From contig JAUWZH010000052.1 of assembly GCA_030615435.1 (NCBI GenBank), positions 1 to 12,015 of the forward strand: DNA of 12,015 bases, written 5' to 3'. A program made the translations under genes and the position numbers. Positions 1-6,663 of the stretch are shown one piece after another. Below the pieces are notes generated by a model, which was not told where the DNA came from, made no database searches, and was given only the letters and a program-made list of their open reading frames with translations. This DNA comes from Candidatus Brocadiaceae bacterium. GTDB lineage: Bacteria > Planctomycetota > Brocadiia > SM23-32. Within the stretch, counting starts at the first letter, position 1; every line of letters starts with the position of its first letter.

Positions 1-687
1 GAGCAAGAGTGGGTCTGGCATGAGAGGTCAGCGTTCGTGCGGACCTGCGAGCGTTGGATTCCTTATCTGTTCCAATACAACATATGGCTTCTCCCCGAGG
101 AGCAGATGTGGGAATGCCTTCAAGGCGTTATTCAACTCTACACGAGCGAGGCGGCTCCTGACCGCACTGACTTTCGGCGTTTCATAGCCACGCATTTTGG
201 CCACGGGATCGCCTCGCGATTCATGGAACCTTACAATTTCAAGGCGTGGGGTTACCGGCCGGAAATGATGTCGGCTGGGTGGGTGAGCGAACGCGTCCCA
301 GTGGTAGATCTGGAGCGGCTGATCCACAATGTAGTCTATCGGCAAGAGGACAGTTCGTGGGGCCCTAACAACGAGTTTCGTTATCCCCTCTACGGCGGCA
401 CCGGCCAGATATGGCGCCGTGTTGCCCAAGGTTTGCCCTCCGAACGGGTATTCCTGAATGCCGAAGTGGTCCACATCTGTGCGTGTGACCACGTGGTGAC
501 GCTGGCCGATGGCCGGCTCATTCGCTACGATGCGCTTGTTAGCACTATGCCAGTAGACCGGCTGGTACAGATGAGCGACTTACACGATCTCAGATCGCAC
601 GCAGAGGGACTCTGGCATTCCAGCATACACGTAGTCGGCCTCGGAATGGAGGGGTCGCCCCCGGAGGCCATTGGGAACCACTGCTGA
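1..687 (+). CDS. FAD-dependent amine oxidase / UDP-galactopyranose mutase-like protein, N-terminal fragment (5' cut by window edge)
   Basis: The reading frame is open from base 1 (EQEWVWHERSAF...), so the true start and the N-terminal Rossmann dinucleotide motif lie outside the window. The 228 visible codons carry hallmarks of the protoporphyrinogen-oxidase-like flavoprotein family found in glycan clusters: 'WIPYLFQYNI' near the start, 'FMEPYNFKAWG' (codons 73-83) and 'YPLYGGTGQIWRRVAQGL' (codons 126-143), the conserved segment before the FAD-contacting strand. The frame ends at a TGA (685-687) and resumes in the same frame at the next codon with the rest of the same protein, so this is one gene with an internal stop and not two genes. 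GTG at 37 is an internal codon. The GT39-like gene that follows suggests a role in surface polysaccharide synthesis; the substrate is unknown. Confidence 0.75.
   Translation, partial: EQEWVWHERSAFVRTCERWIPYLFQYNIWLLPEEQMWECLQGVIQLYTSEAAPDRTDFRRFIATHFGHGIASRFMEPYNFKAWGYRPEMMSAGWVSERVPVVDLERLIHNVVYRQEDSSWGPNNEFRYPLYGGTGQIWRRVAQGLPSERVFLNAEVVHICACDHVVTLADGRLIRYDALVSTMPVDRLVQMSDLHDLRSHAEGLWHSSIHVVGLGMEGSPPEAIGNHC
685..687 (+). other. In-frame TGA at a conserved Trp position
   Basis: The codons read AAC CAC TGC TGA ATG TAC TTT CCC, giving 'NHC-stop-MYFPED'. From memory of the family the equivalent segment is 'C/S-W-MYFPE', so a single G-to-A change (TGG to TGA) explains the stop. TGA is used as a normal terminator by the next two plus-strand genes (2690-2692 and 4429-4431), which argues against a genetic code that reads TGA as Trp. 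No SECIS-type hairpin was identified just downstream. Confidence 0.7.
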
Positions 688-1131
688 ATGTACTTTCCCG
701 AGGATAACTGCCCCTTTTATCGTGCCACTCTTTTCAGCAACTATAGTCCCAACAACGCGCCTCGACGTTACTGGTCGCTTATGCTGGAGATTTCCGAGTC
801 TCCACAGAAGCCGGTTGAAGCCGAGACACTCGTGCAGTGCTGCATTGACGGCTCTGTCGCTGTGGGCCTGCTGCGGCCAAACCAACGGGTAGTGAAGAGC
901 TGGTGCAAGCGAGTCGAGTACGCTTATCCCACTCCCACCAAAGACCGTGACGCGCGGCTTGGCGTTCTGCTTTCCTGTTTGGAGGAACACAATATCTTCA
1001 GCCGGGGCCGCTTTGGGAGTTGGAAATATGAAGTCTCCAGCATGGGGCATTCGTACATGCAGGGCTTGGAGGTGGCCCGTCGAATTATTTTGGGTGAAGA
1101 CGAGACGGTCTTAGCGTCGCCCGCGGATTAG
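688..1131 (+). CDS. FAD-dependent amine oxidase-like protein, C-terminal fragment after in-frame TGA
   Basis: This is the direct in-frame continuation of the preceding fragment (147 codons, stop TAG). It begins 'MYFPEDNCPFYRATLFSNYSPNN', which in family members as I recall them is preceded by Trp, so the ATG at 688 is an internal Met and not an evolved start; no Shine-Dalgarno sequence precedes it. The C-terminal motif 'WKYEVSSMGHSYMQGLEVARRI' (cut here at its ends: WKYEVSS...MQGLEVARRI) is the family's FAD-binding C-terminal segment and is intact. Both halves keep good family residues, so the break is recent, a sequencing error, or tolerated by readthrough. Without the N-terminal half this piece would not bind FAD. 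The glycosyltransferase gene starts 55 bases downstream. Confidence 0.72.
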   Translation: MYFPEDNCPFYRATLFSNYSPNNAPRRYWSLMLEISESPQKPVEAETLVQCCIDGSVAVGLLRPNQRVVKSWCKRVEYAYPTPTKDRDARLGVLLSCLEEHNIFSRGRFGSWKYEVSSMGHSYMQGLEVARRIILGEDETVLASPAD

Positions 1132-1186
1132 GTGTGTGTGGGCGCCCTTGGTAAAGCGGCCACAACGCGGAACAGAGGAGCGGATC

Positions 1187-2692
1187 GTGGATAAGTATGC
1201 TCTTGAGAGGACACGTGAAGCTCCCCTGAACGGCGCAAGCCAACTGATCCAGATACCTGGAGGAACTTGGTACGGTCCTTATGCAGTGGTTGCCGGCATC
1301 ACATTGCTAGGCGCCCTGCTCAGGATCTGGCACTTGGGATACAAGCCGTTCTGGCTGGATGAGGCCGTACTTTATTGGATTTCCAGGGGAAGCCTCGGGG
1401 AAGTAATCGCCGAGAACACCGCGCGCAACAGCGCGCCGCCACTGTACGCACTCCTGCTAAACCCGATTCTAAACATCGGCGAGTCGGAGGCTGTCCTGAG
1501 GTCGGTTTCCTGTTTGGCGGGAATCCTGGCTATTCCCGCCGTGTACCTTTTGGCGCGGCAGTTCCTCTCCTCACGGCCTGCCTACTTTTGCACCCTCGTT
1601 GTTGCTGTCGCGCCCTCCCAGGTTGAGTATTCCCAACAGCTACGGGAATACTCGATTGTTTTTCTCCTGTCCATATTGCTGCTCGGGGTTTTCTATCGCT
1701 TTCTGCGGGACCCGAGCTGGCGGAACTGCCTTGTGTTCACATTCCTTTGTCTGGTAAGCCTCTTCACCCAATATGGACTCGCCCTGCTGATCCTGGCCCT
1801 CAACGTGATCCTTGTGGTGACGCTGGCTACCCGGGTGGATAGAAAAACGATGTTGACCCGGTGGACCGTGAGCCAGCTGATACTCCTGTGTGCCATGTTC
1901 GTCGTTTACCACGTTTCCCTCAAGTACCAGTTGGTGGCGGGCGGCCGCGGGGGTGGCAGCTACCTGGCCAGCGCCTACTGGAATGGAACATTCAAGGGCT
2001 TGTTGAGGCTGGCCCTGATCAACACGGCGAGGATCTTGAAGTTCACCTTTCCTGGTCCGCTTCCTTTCTTGGTCTTCTTCGGTACCGGGCTGGTATACGC
2101 TGCCAGACATCGGGACGGCCGGATTGCGCTCATGATGTTTGCCATTCCCATGTTCATCACATTCGCTGCTGCATGCGGCAGGTTGTATCCGTATCGAGGG
2201 AACAGGCAGGATATCTTTCTCACCGTTATGATCTACATACTCTTGGGATTTGGCTTTGAGTATTTGCTTTCACGGGCAAACCGCATCTTTGTCTTAGCGC
2301 TGACAGTCGTATTCCTGTTCTACGGGCTACGTGACACTGCGCGTTATCTCGAAAAGCCGGAAAAATATGAGGACATCAGACCCGTGTGCCGAACTCTGGC
2401 CAGGCTAGTGGAACCGGGTGACAGAATCTATGTTTATGGTTTTGCACCGCCCGCATTCAGTTACTACTATCGGAACTGCGATAACGAGATCATTCGAGGT
2501 AGGGACACCGGAAAGCATGATCAGTTCGAGCAGCAACTGGATGGGGTATTATCTCAAGAAGGCCGGCTGTGGCTTGTGTTCTCGCACCTCAGTGGCGAGG
2601 AGCGCCGGTCGGTCCTGAAACACGTGCGCCGCTGGCGTGAAGTGAAGCGAATTGCTGAAGCTGAAGGCGCTTGGCTGTATGTTGCCCATTGA
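1187..2692 (+). CDS. GT39/ArnT-like integral membrane glycosyltransferase
   Basis: A polytopic membrane protein of 501 residues, probably transferring a sugar from a polyprenyl-phosphate donor on the outer face of the cytoplasmic membrane. The first membrane helix (about 29-48) is followed by the Asp-Glu motif 'FWLDEA' (D58, E59), the GT-C acidic pair of the PMT/ArnT superfamily. Next come 'YSQQLREYS' (148-156, family YSQExRxY), many hydrophobic segments to about residue 382, a 'YPYRGNRQDIFL' motif near 333-344 and a soluble C-terminal tail of about 118 residues. I chose GTG at 1187 because GAGGAG lies at 1175-1180 with a 6-base spacer. The open frame also permits GTG at 1136, five bases after the previous stop, which has no ribosome site of this quality. 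It was probably co-transcribed with the broken FAD gene. The sugar substrate cannot be told. Confidence 0.82.
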   Translation: MDKYALERTREAPLNGASQLIQIPGGTWYGPYAVVAGITLLGALLRIWHLGYKPFWLDEAVLYWISRGSLGEVIAENTARNSAPPLYALLLNPILNIGESEAVLRSVSCLAGILAIPAVYLLARQFLSSRPAYFCTLVVAVAPSQVEYSQQLREYSIVFLLSILLLGVFYRFLRDPSWRNCLVFTFLCLVSLFTQYGLALLILALNVILVVTLATRVDRKTMLTRWTVSQLILLCAMFVVYHVSLKYQLVAGGRGGGSYLASAYWNGTFKGLLRLALINTARILKFTFPGPLPFLVFFGTGLVYAARHRDGRIALMMFAIPMFITFAAACGRLYPYRGNRQDIFLTVMIYILLGFGFEYLLSRANRIFVLALTVVFLFYGLRDTARYLEKPEKYEDIRPVCRTLARLVEPGDRIYVYGFAPPAFSYYYRNCDNEIIRGRDTGKHDQFEQQLDGVLSQEGRLWLVFSHLSGEERRSVLKHVRRWREVKRIAEAEGAWLYVAH

Positions 2693-2765
2693 CATCGGGG
2701 TGTTTCCGAACAGCCGCATGCGCCTCCGTTACTGACAATATGCAGGATTTTTCGCCAGTCGCTCA

Positions 2766-2779
2766 CGAGAAGCTTCTCG
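2766..2779. repeat. 14-bp perfect palindrome
   Basis: CGAGAAGCTTCTCG is identical to its reverse complement. It lies 74 bases after the glycosyltransferase stop codon. It could be a dimeric protein-binding site or a small hairpin at the 3' end of the transcript. No run of T follows, so it is not a standard intrinsic terminator. Confidence 0.5.
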
Positions 2780-2963
2780 AAGAGGGGACACAGAGTTGCT
2801 GACAGGAGTGGCTGGCAGGTCTACACTTCGAAACTAGAGCGACAATCCTGCGTGCGTTGGGGCTACTTGGGAAACTCCGACTTACGTGGCGCCGCCGGGA
2901 ACAACGCCGACTCCGTGATTGCGGGGAGCGATGTGTGAGTCGCACGCAATTGGCCAGACGAGG

Positions 2964-3033
2964 GGAATTCGTGTTCCAGTCGGCCTGACATCCCATGTCG
3001 GGGCTCCCGACGACATCACGATCTGCAAGATCG
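2964..3033. other. Cluster of compact hairpins in intergenic DNA (possible structured RNA)
   Basis: Four inverted repeats lie in 70 bases: GGAA/TTCC (2964-2967 with 2974-2977); CCTGACAT-CCC-ATGTCGGG (2984-3002, 8 pairs with one G-U); GTCGGG-GCT-CCCGAC (2997-3011, 6 perfect pairs); and CGATCT-GCA-AGATCG (3019-3033, 6 perfect pairs). The second and third share bases 2997-3002 and cannot form together. Three of the four have 3-base loops. Function is unknown; a structured leader or a small RNA is possible, and chance is not excluded. Confidence 0.35.
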
Positions 3034-3087
3034 AGGGCGTCTGAAGCAGCAACAGAAGCAGGAATACCGCGGAGAGTTCAATCTCGT

Positions 3088-3117
3088 TTGCTCAACAGGA
3101 CATTGGCTCGTTATTAT
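3088..3117 (+). promoter_or_regulatory. Weak sigma70-like promoter ahead of small ORF
   Basis: TTGCTC (3088-3093) and TATTAT (3112-3117) are separated by 18 bases. The -10 element matches five of six consensus bases, the -35 element three. Its position, about 30 bases before the ATG at 3144, fits the small ORF. Confidence 0.25.
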
Positions 3118-3143
3118 CAATGGGCGGAAAGGAGAGGTGTGAC

Positions 3144-3395
3144 ATGGCGGCGGCAGCGGAAATGGCGATGTTCAAGTTGTTCACGATCCTGTTCCTCGGC
3201 GCTCGGCCTTTCGCGCCGGCGCAGCCCGGCGTGCCGCTTCGACTCTGCGCGGGGCGCGAAACGCCCATCTATGCCGAGGCGAACGTCGCGGCATTGCGAC
3301 GCACGGGGTCGCTCCTGAGAAGACCAGGGCTTCACTCGTCCATGACCGAGAGGGGACGATTCGTTCAGACTACATTGTACGCCTTTGCTCTGTAA
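3144..3395 (+). CDS. Possible small hypothetical protein (83 aa)
   Basis: I do not recognise this protein. The case for a gene is the ribosome binding site AAAGGAGAGG at 3128-3137, 6 bases before the ATG at 3144, which makes this start better than the in-frame ATG at 3120. The predicted product begins with a short hydrophobic segment, 'MFKLFTILFLGARPF' (residues 8-22), and then becomes Arg-rich with no visible motif. That could be a weak signal peptide or membrane anchor, or just random reading of GC-rich DNA. It ends 62 bases before the ROK gene, and that gene's promoter-like -10 follows within 20 bases of the stop. No composition or family evidence supports it, so it may be spurious. Confidence 0.27.
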   Translation: MAAAAEMAMFKLFTILFLGARPFAPAQPGVPLRLCAGRETPIYAEANVAALRRTGSLLRRPGLHSSMTERGRFVQTTLYAFAL

Positions 3396-3412
3396 AGGCC
3401 GATTGGTATAAT
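3385..3412 (+). promoter_or_regulatory. Extended -10 promoter for the ROK gene
   Basis: A perfect TATAAT lies at 3407-3412, preceded by TG one base upstream (TGGTATAAT), the extended -10 form that tolerates a poor -35. The best -35 is TTGCTC at 3385-3390 with a 16-base spacer. The expected start, near 3419, gives a leader of about 38 bases to the ATG at 3457. The ribosome site GGAGG is at 3443-3447, 9 bases before the ATG. CCGATTG (3399-3405) and CAATCGG (3432-3438) form a 7-bp inverted repeat around the promoter and start point, a possible operator. Confidence 0.55.
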
Positions 3413-3456
3413 CCAACGGCACACATCGCCGCAATCGGTTCTGGAGGATCCGGTTT

Positions 3457-4431
3457 ATGTCTGACACAAGCAAGCAGTACGCCGTTGCGATCGACATTGG
3501 AGGCACGAACGTCAAGGCCGGCGTGTTGAGCCGGGACGGCGAGGTGCTCGCGCGGCAGCGTGTACTCACCGAGGAGCGCAAAGGCGGCGAGCAGCTCATG
3601 GTCAAGCTGATCAACCTGGCCAAATCACTGATCTCCGAAGTCGGCAAGAGCAAGCAGCAGTTTGCCGGTATCGGCGTGGGCACGCCGGGCCTGCCCAAGG
3701 ATGGGGTCATCATGAGCTGCCCGGGCAAGATCCCGGGCTGGGAGGGCACGCACGCTTGCGCGGACCTCACGAAGGCCACCGGGCTGCCGGCCGTGATGGA
3801 CAACGACGTGAAGGTGATCGCGCTCGGCGAGGGCTGGATAGGCGCGGCCAAGGGGGAAAAGAACTTCGTATCCCTCGCGCTCGGCACGGGTGTGGGCGGC
3901 GGGGTGATCATTGACGGCAGGATCTACCAAGGCGAGCACGCGGTCTCCGCGCGACTGGGCCATATGGTAGTCGAACCCCATGGGAAGCTCTGCATTTGCG
4001 GCAATCGCGGGTGCCTCGAGGCCTATTGCTCAGCCCGTTCGATCGCCGCCGCGGCCATTGACCACGTGCTGCGCGGCTGCGAGACGATCATTCTCGATTT
4101 GGCCGACGGCGATATCCGCAACATTGACGCCAAGACCGTCTTCGATGCGGCACGGCGAGGGGATCCGATCGCGCTGGAGATTCTGGACAAGACCGCGCAC
4201 CACCTCGCCACCGCGATCCTAACGATCATGCAGGCGTTCGACCCCAAGTGCATGGTGATCGGCGGAGGAGTCGCGGCCGCGGGCGACCTGCTGCTGGAGC
4301 CACTGCGCAAGATCGTGAAGCAGTACGCCTGGACCGGTCCCGGGGAAGTCGTGGACATTCGCGCGTCTACATTAGGCGACGACGCGGGGATCTTCGGCGG
4401 CGCCGCGCTCGTGTTCGCGGAGCTATGCTGA
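3457..4431 (+). CDS. ROK family protein (sugar kinase-like) with altered substrate-binding residues
   Basis: A 324-residue cytoplasmic protein of normal ROK kinase length, with no N-terminal helix-turn-helix, so it is built as an enzyme and not a repressor. ATP-binding motifs are present: 'DIGGTNVKAG' (13-22) and 'LGTGVGGG' (142-149). The catalytic Asp is kept in 'DNDVK' (D117), as is the zinc site H169, C179, C181, C186 in 'GHMV...CICGNRGCLE'. Three positions that contact the sugar in glucokinase and N-acetylhexosamine kinases differ. The usual 'PNxPGW' Asn is K91 ('PGKIPGW'), the second Asn of 'NDAN' is K119, and the Glu of 'ExGH' is R166 ('ARLGH'). ATP and zinc handling should be intact while neutral-hexose binding is doubtful. 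It could phosphorylate an acidic substrate or have become a sensor. The start is supported by GGAGG at 3443-3447. It appears to be a single-gene unit, convergent with the protease gene. Confidence 0.88.
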   Translation: MSDTSKQYAVAIDIGGTNVKAGVLSRDGEVLARQRVLTEERKGGEQLMVKLINLAKSLISEVGKSKQQFAGIGVGTPGLPKDGVIMSCPGKIPGWEGTHACADLTKATGLPAVMDNDVKVIALGEGWIGAAKGEKNFVSLALGTGVGGGVIIDGRIYQGEHAVSARLGHMVVEPHGKLCICGNRGCLEAYCSARSIAAAAIDHVLRGCETIILDLADGDIRNIDAKTVFDAARRGDPIALEILDKTAHHLATAILTIMQAFDPKCMVIGGGVAAAGDLLLEPLRKIVKQYAWTGPGEVVDIRASTLGDDAGIFGGAALVFAELC

Positions 4432-4460
4432 AATGACAGGCGACTAACGCGGCGTCAGTG

Positions 4461-4492
4461 CGACTCGATCGCGCTGAGTGCGCGGCGAGTCG
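4461..4492. terminator. Nested hairpin at convergent gene junction (candidate bidirectional terminator)
   Basis: CGACTCG (4461-4467) pairs with CGAGTCG (4486-4492). Inside, CGCGC (4470-4474) pairs with GCGCG (4480-4484) around the loop TGAGT. This gives 12 GC-rich pairs with one small internal bulge. It lies 29 bases after the ROK stop and 27 bases beyond the protease stop on the other strand, the right place for a shared terminator. Neither side has a T-tract, so it may act as an RNA 3'-end stabiliser or need a factor. Confidence 0.5.
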
Positions 4493-4519
4493 TCGTCGCG
4501 GCCTACCAGAGCAACGGCC

Positions 4520-6472
4520 TTACGGGTAAGTGATAGAGTCGCTCGTCTCCACGTTCTGGGCGGGATCATAGGCATAACCGCCCTTCAAGACGTCCGTGAC
4601 GCTGAAGGTGAAGGTCCCGCCGCCCTTGCGTGTGCCAGACTTGAATGTCGCCTCGCCGGCGTCGTTGGTCACGCTGTTCTGATCTCCACTCGTCGCGCCG
4701 CTCCACGAGCCATACACCGTCGCGCCGCTCACAGGGGCTCCGCCTTCCTGGACGACCGTCACCACCGCCGTCGCCTCGACGTTCCCGCTTCGCCCTTTCC
4801 GCCCGGCACTCATGTCAATGTCGTCCACGTGCATCGCAAGGGTCGCCCCGTGCACGTGCACGACCGCCTCAGCAGAGTTGTTGGACAGATTCGTCTCGCC
4901 CCCCACGGCAGCGGCCGTCGCTGTGAGGGTGTGATCGCCGAGGCTGGTGGTTTCAGTGGTGCCCCACACGAAATCCAGGGGAACATCTTCCCCAGCAAGC
5001 AGAGTCACGCTCTGCGTGCCGACGTGCGTTCCGTCAGGGCTCTCGCTCACCGTCACGTCGAAACTCTCGGTAAAATCCCCCGGATTGGATGCCACGACGG
5101 TGATCGTCGCCGACTCCCCGCGAAGGACGGAGCTCGGAGCGGAGATCGCGCTGATGGCAACATCATGCACCAGTCCGGGAGAGTAACTGAGGGCCGCGTA
5201 TGCGTCCAGAAGGCCGTGCCCGTAAGTGTCGTCCCTGCCCGCCGCACCCAGGTCCTTGGCGGTGTTCTGGAGGGCCTCCCGCACGCTGCTCGGCCCGCTG
5301 ACCCCGTTGGAGATGAGCAGCGCGGCAGCCCCCGCCACGTGGGGGCAAGCCATCGAGGTGCCGTGGAAGAAGTAGTACCCGAACTTCCTGGGATTCCCCG
5401 AGAACGTCTGCTGGAGCACCCCGTCCCCGTAGCCGTCGCCATTCTGGTCAACGTTGAGGTCGCCGCCCGGAGCCACCAGGTCCAGCGAGGAACCGTAGTT
5501 GGAATAATAGCTCCGGGTCTCGTCGTAGCGAGTCGCCCCTACCGCGATCACGTAGTCGTCATAGGCTGCAGGGTATATGACCGACGAAGTTCCCCCGTTC
5601 CCTGCCGCCGCACAAACCGTGACGCCCTTTGCGCAGGCATACCCAACGGCGTCTTCAATTGTGGAAGAAGGGGCGGAGGAGCCAAGGCTGAGGTTGATCA
5701 CGCTGGCGCCCTTATCGGCGGCGAAATAGATGCCTTGCGCCACCCAATCCGCCGTGCCTTCGCCCTTGCGGTCGAGCACTTTCACGGGCATGACAGCGCA
5801 GTTGAAGGCGACCCCGGCAACGCCGAGGTCATTGTTGGTGCTCTGGGCGACCGTGCCCGCCACGTGTGTGCCGTGCCCATCGTCGTCGTTGGGGTGCGCG
5901 TCGTCGTTAACGAAGTCATAGCCCGCCGCGAACGTCGTGTTCGCAAGATCGGGAGCTTGCCTGAACAACCGGCCGAAATCCTCGTAGGCCACGCCCGTGT
6001 CCACCACGGCAACGATGACTGACGGCGTTCCCGTCTGGATGTCCCAGGCCGGCTCGATGTTGATGTCCCCGCTCGGCCCGCGGTAGTGCCACTGATACGA
6101 ATAGTACGGGTCGTTGGGCACCATCAGAGCCCGCAGCACGCCGTTGGGCTCTGCGTATTCGACCAGGGGCTCCCCACGGAGCGCGGCCACCAGGCCTTGC
6201 ACGCTCCGCCCCGGCGGGACTCTCAGAACCCGGTACCCTCCGGCTTTCCTCGCGCGCAGGGTCGCGGCCCCGTGCTTCTTGATAAGTGCTCCGGCCGCCG
6301 CCCCTGTGACCCCCTCTCTGAACTTCACGATGACCTGCTCCGGAACGTGCCCGGGACCCTCGCGCCCTCGCACACGGGTGTCCGTGCGGAGTTGGGCTGC
6401 ACGACCCGCCCCGGCGCACGTCAGCAATACGACCACCCCAAGGACACACAACCTCATTCTCCCGCGCTCCAT
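4520..6472 (-). CDS. Secreted subtilisin-like serine protease (peptidase S8) with C-terminal Ig-like domains
   Basis: A 650-residue exported endopeptidase. Residues 1-25 form a signal peptide (hydrophobic 'CVLGVVVLLTCAGAG', then A). Residues about 44-110 are an inhibitor-type propeptide ('VIVKFREGV ... EYAEPN'). The S8 domain (about 118-425) has the full triad D158 ('VVDTG'), H200 ('GHGTHVAGT') and S373 ('HGTSMACPHVAG'), with oxyanion Asn N292 ('AAAGNGG'). An Asp/Asn/Gly-rich loop, 'DQNGDGYGDG' (about 342-351), looks calcium-binding. A CARDB-like domain (about 434-543) and a final Ig-like domain (about 545-650) follow, probably for adhesion to a surface or polymer. I chose ATG at 6472 over an in-frame ATG at 6520 because GGGAGG (6481-6486) sits 8 bases before it and the promoter would start transcription close to 6521. 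No sorting motif is visible at the C terminus. Confidence 0.93.
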   Translation of the reverse strand: MERGRMRLCVLGVVVLLTCAGAGRAAQLRTDTRVRGREGPGHVPEQVIVKFREGVTGAAAGALIKKHGAATLRARKAGGYRVLRVPPGRSVQGLVAALRGEPLVEYAEPNGVLRALMVPNDPYYSYQWHYRGPSGDINIEPAWDIQTGTPSVIVAVVDTGVAYEDFGRLFRQAPDLANTTFAAGYDFVNDDAHPNDDDGHGTHVAGTVAQSTNNDLGVAGVAFNCAVMPVKVLDRKGEGTADWVAQGIYFAADKGASVINLSLGSSAPSSTIEDAVGYACAKGVTVCAAAGNGGTSSVIYPAAYDDYVIAVGATRYDETRSYYSNYGSSLDLVAPGGDLNVDQNGDGYGDGVLQQTFSGNPRKFGYYFFHGTSMACPHVAGAAALLISNGVSGPSSVREALQNTAKDLGAAGRDDTYGHGLLDAYAALSYSPGLVHDVAISAISAPSSVLRGESATITVVASNPGDFTESFDVTVSESPDGTHVGTQSVTLLAGEDVPLDFVWGTTETTSLGDHTLTATAAAVGGETNLSNNSAEAVVHVHGATLAMHVDDIDMSAGRKGRSGNVEATAVVTVVQEGGAPVSGATVYGSWSGATSGDQNSVTNDAGEATFKSGTRKGGGTFTFSVTDVLKGGYAYDPAQNVETSDSITYP

Positions 6473-6528
6473 TTCTTCACCCTCCCACGGTACGAACTGA
6501 AATGTTATATCCCGCCGCATTCAACTAC

Positions 6529-6557
6529 ATTACACTTGGTTAGAGCAGAGAAGTCAA
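6529..6557 (-). promoter_or_regulatory. Sigma70-type promoter for the protease gene
   Basis: On the minus strand, TTGACT (6552-6557) and TGTAAT (6529-6534) are separated by exactly 17 bases, each matching five of six consensus bases. The predicted start near 6521 gives a leader of about 50 bases to the ATG at 6472 and excludes the longer start at 6520 as the main one. It implies that the protease is not read only from the genes upstream. Confidence 0.6.
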
Positions 6558-6620
6558 CCGAAATCTGCACGGTCCTTCTCCAGCATCTCGACAGCGTGGA
6601 TTCTTGCCACCGGGTATCTT

Positions 6621-6642
6621 GGCCTGCGCGAACGCGCAGCCG
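6621..6642 (-). terminator. GC hairpin downstream of the sialidase-fold gene
   Basis: CTGCGCG (6624-6630) and CGCGCAG (6633-6639) form a 7-bp perfect stem, with the flanking GG and CC able to extend it past a bulge. It lies 25 bases beyond the stop codon at 6664 on the minus strand, separating this gene from the protease promoter. No U-tract follows, so it is only a candidate terminator or 3'-end stabiliser. Confidence 0.4.
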
Positions 6643-6663
6643 TCTGAGGCCCCATTCCCCTGC

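Larger units (their letters stand above)
2693..3143. other. Non-coding stretch between glycosyltransferase and small ORF
   Basis: No open frame here resembles a protein; the longer frames are Arg/Ser-rich and lack ribosome sites. The stretch does hold a 14-bp palindrome (2766-2779), a cluster of short hairpins with 3-base loops (2964-3033), and a weak promoter-like pair at 3088-3117. No T-tract terminator follows the glycosyltransferase gene. Confidence 0.5.

Noticed and set aside
1..1131. Alternative genetic code reading TGA as Trp
   Set aside because: The glycosyltransferase and ROK genes both end naturally at TGA right at their family-typical length, so one TGA inside one gene is better explained by mutation or error.
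2995..3318. 107-codon open frame on the plus strand
   Set aside because: Ser/Arg-rich low-information product with no ribosome site; it starts inside the hairpin cluster and overlaps a better-supported small ORF.
4478..6022. 514-codon open frame on the plus strand
   Set aside because: It lies opposite the protease gene, whose triad and domains are clear; its product is Arg/His/Ala-rich with no motif, a typical shadow frame in GC-rich DNA.
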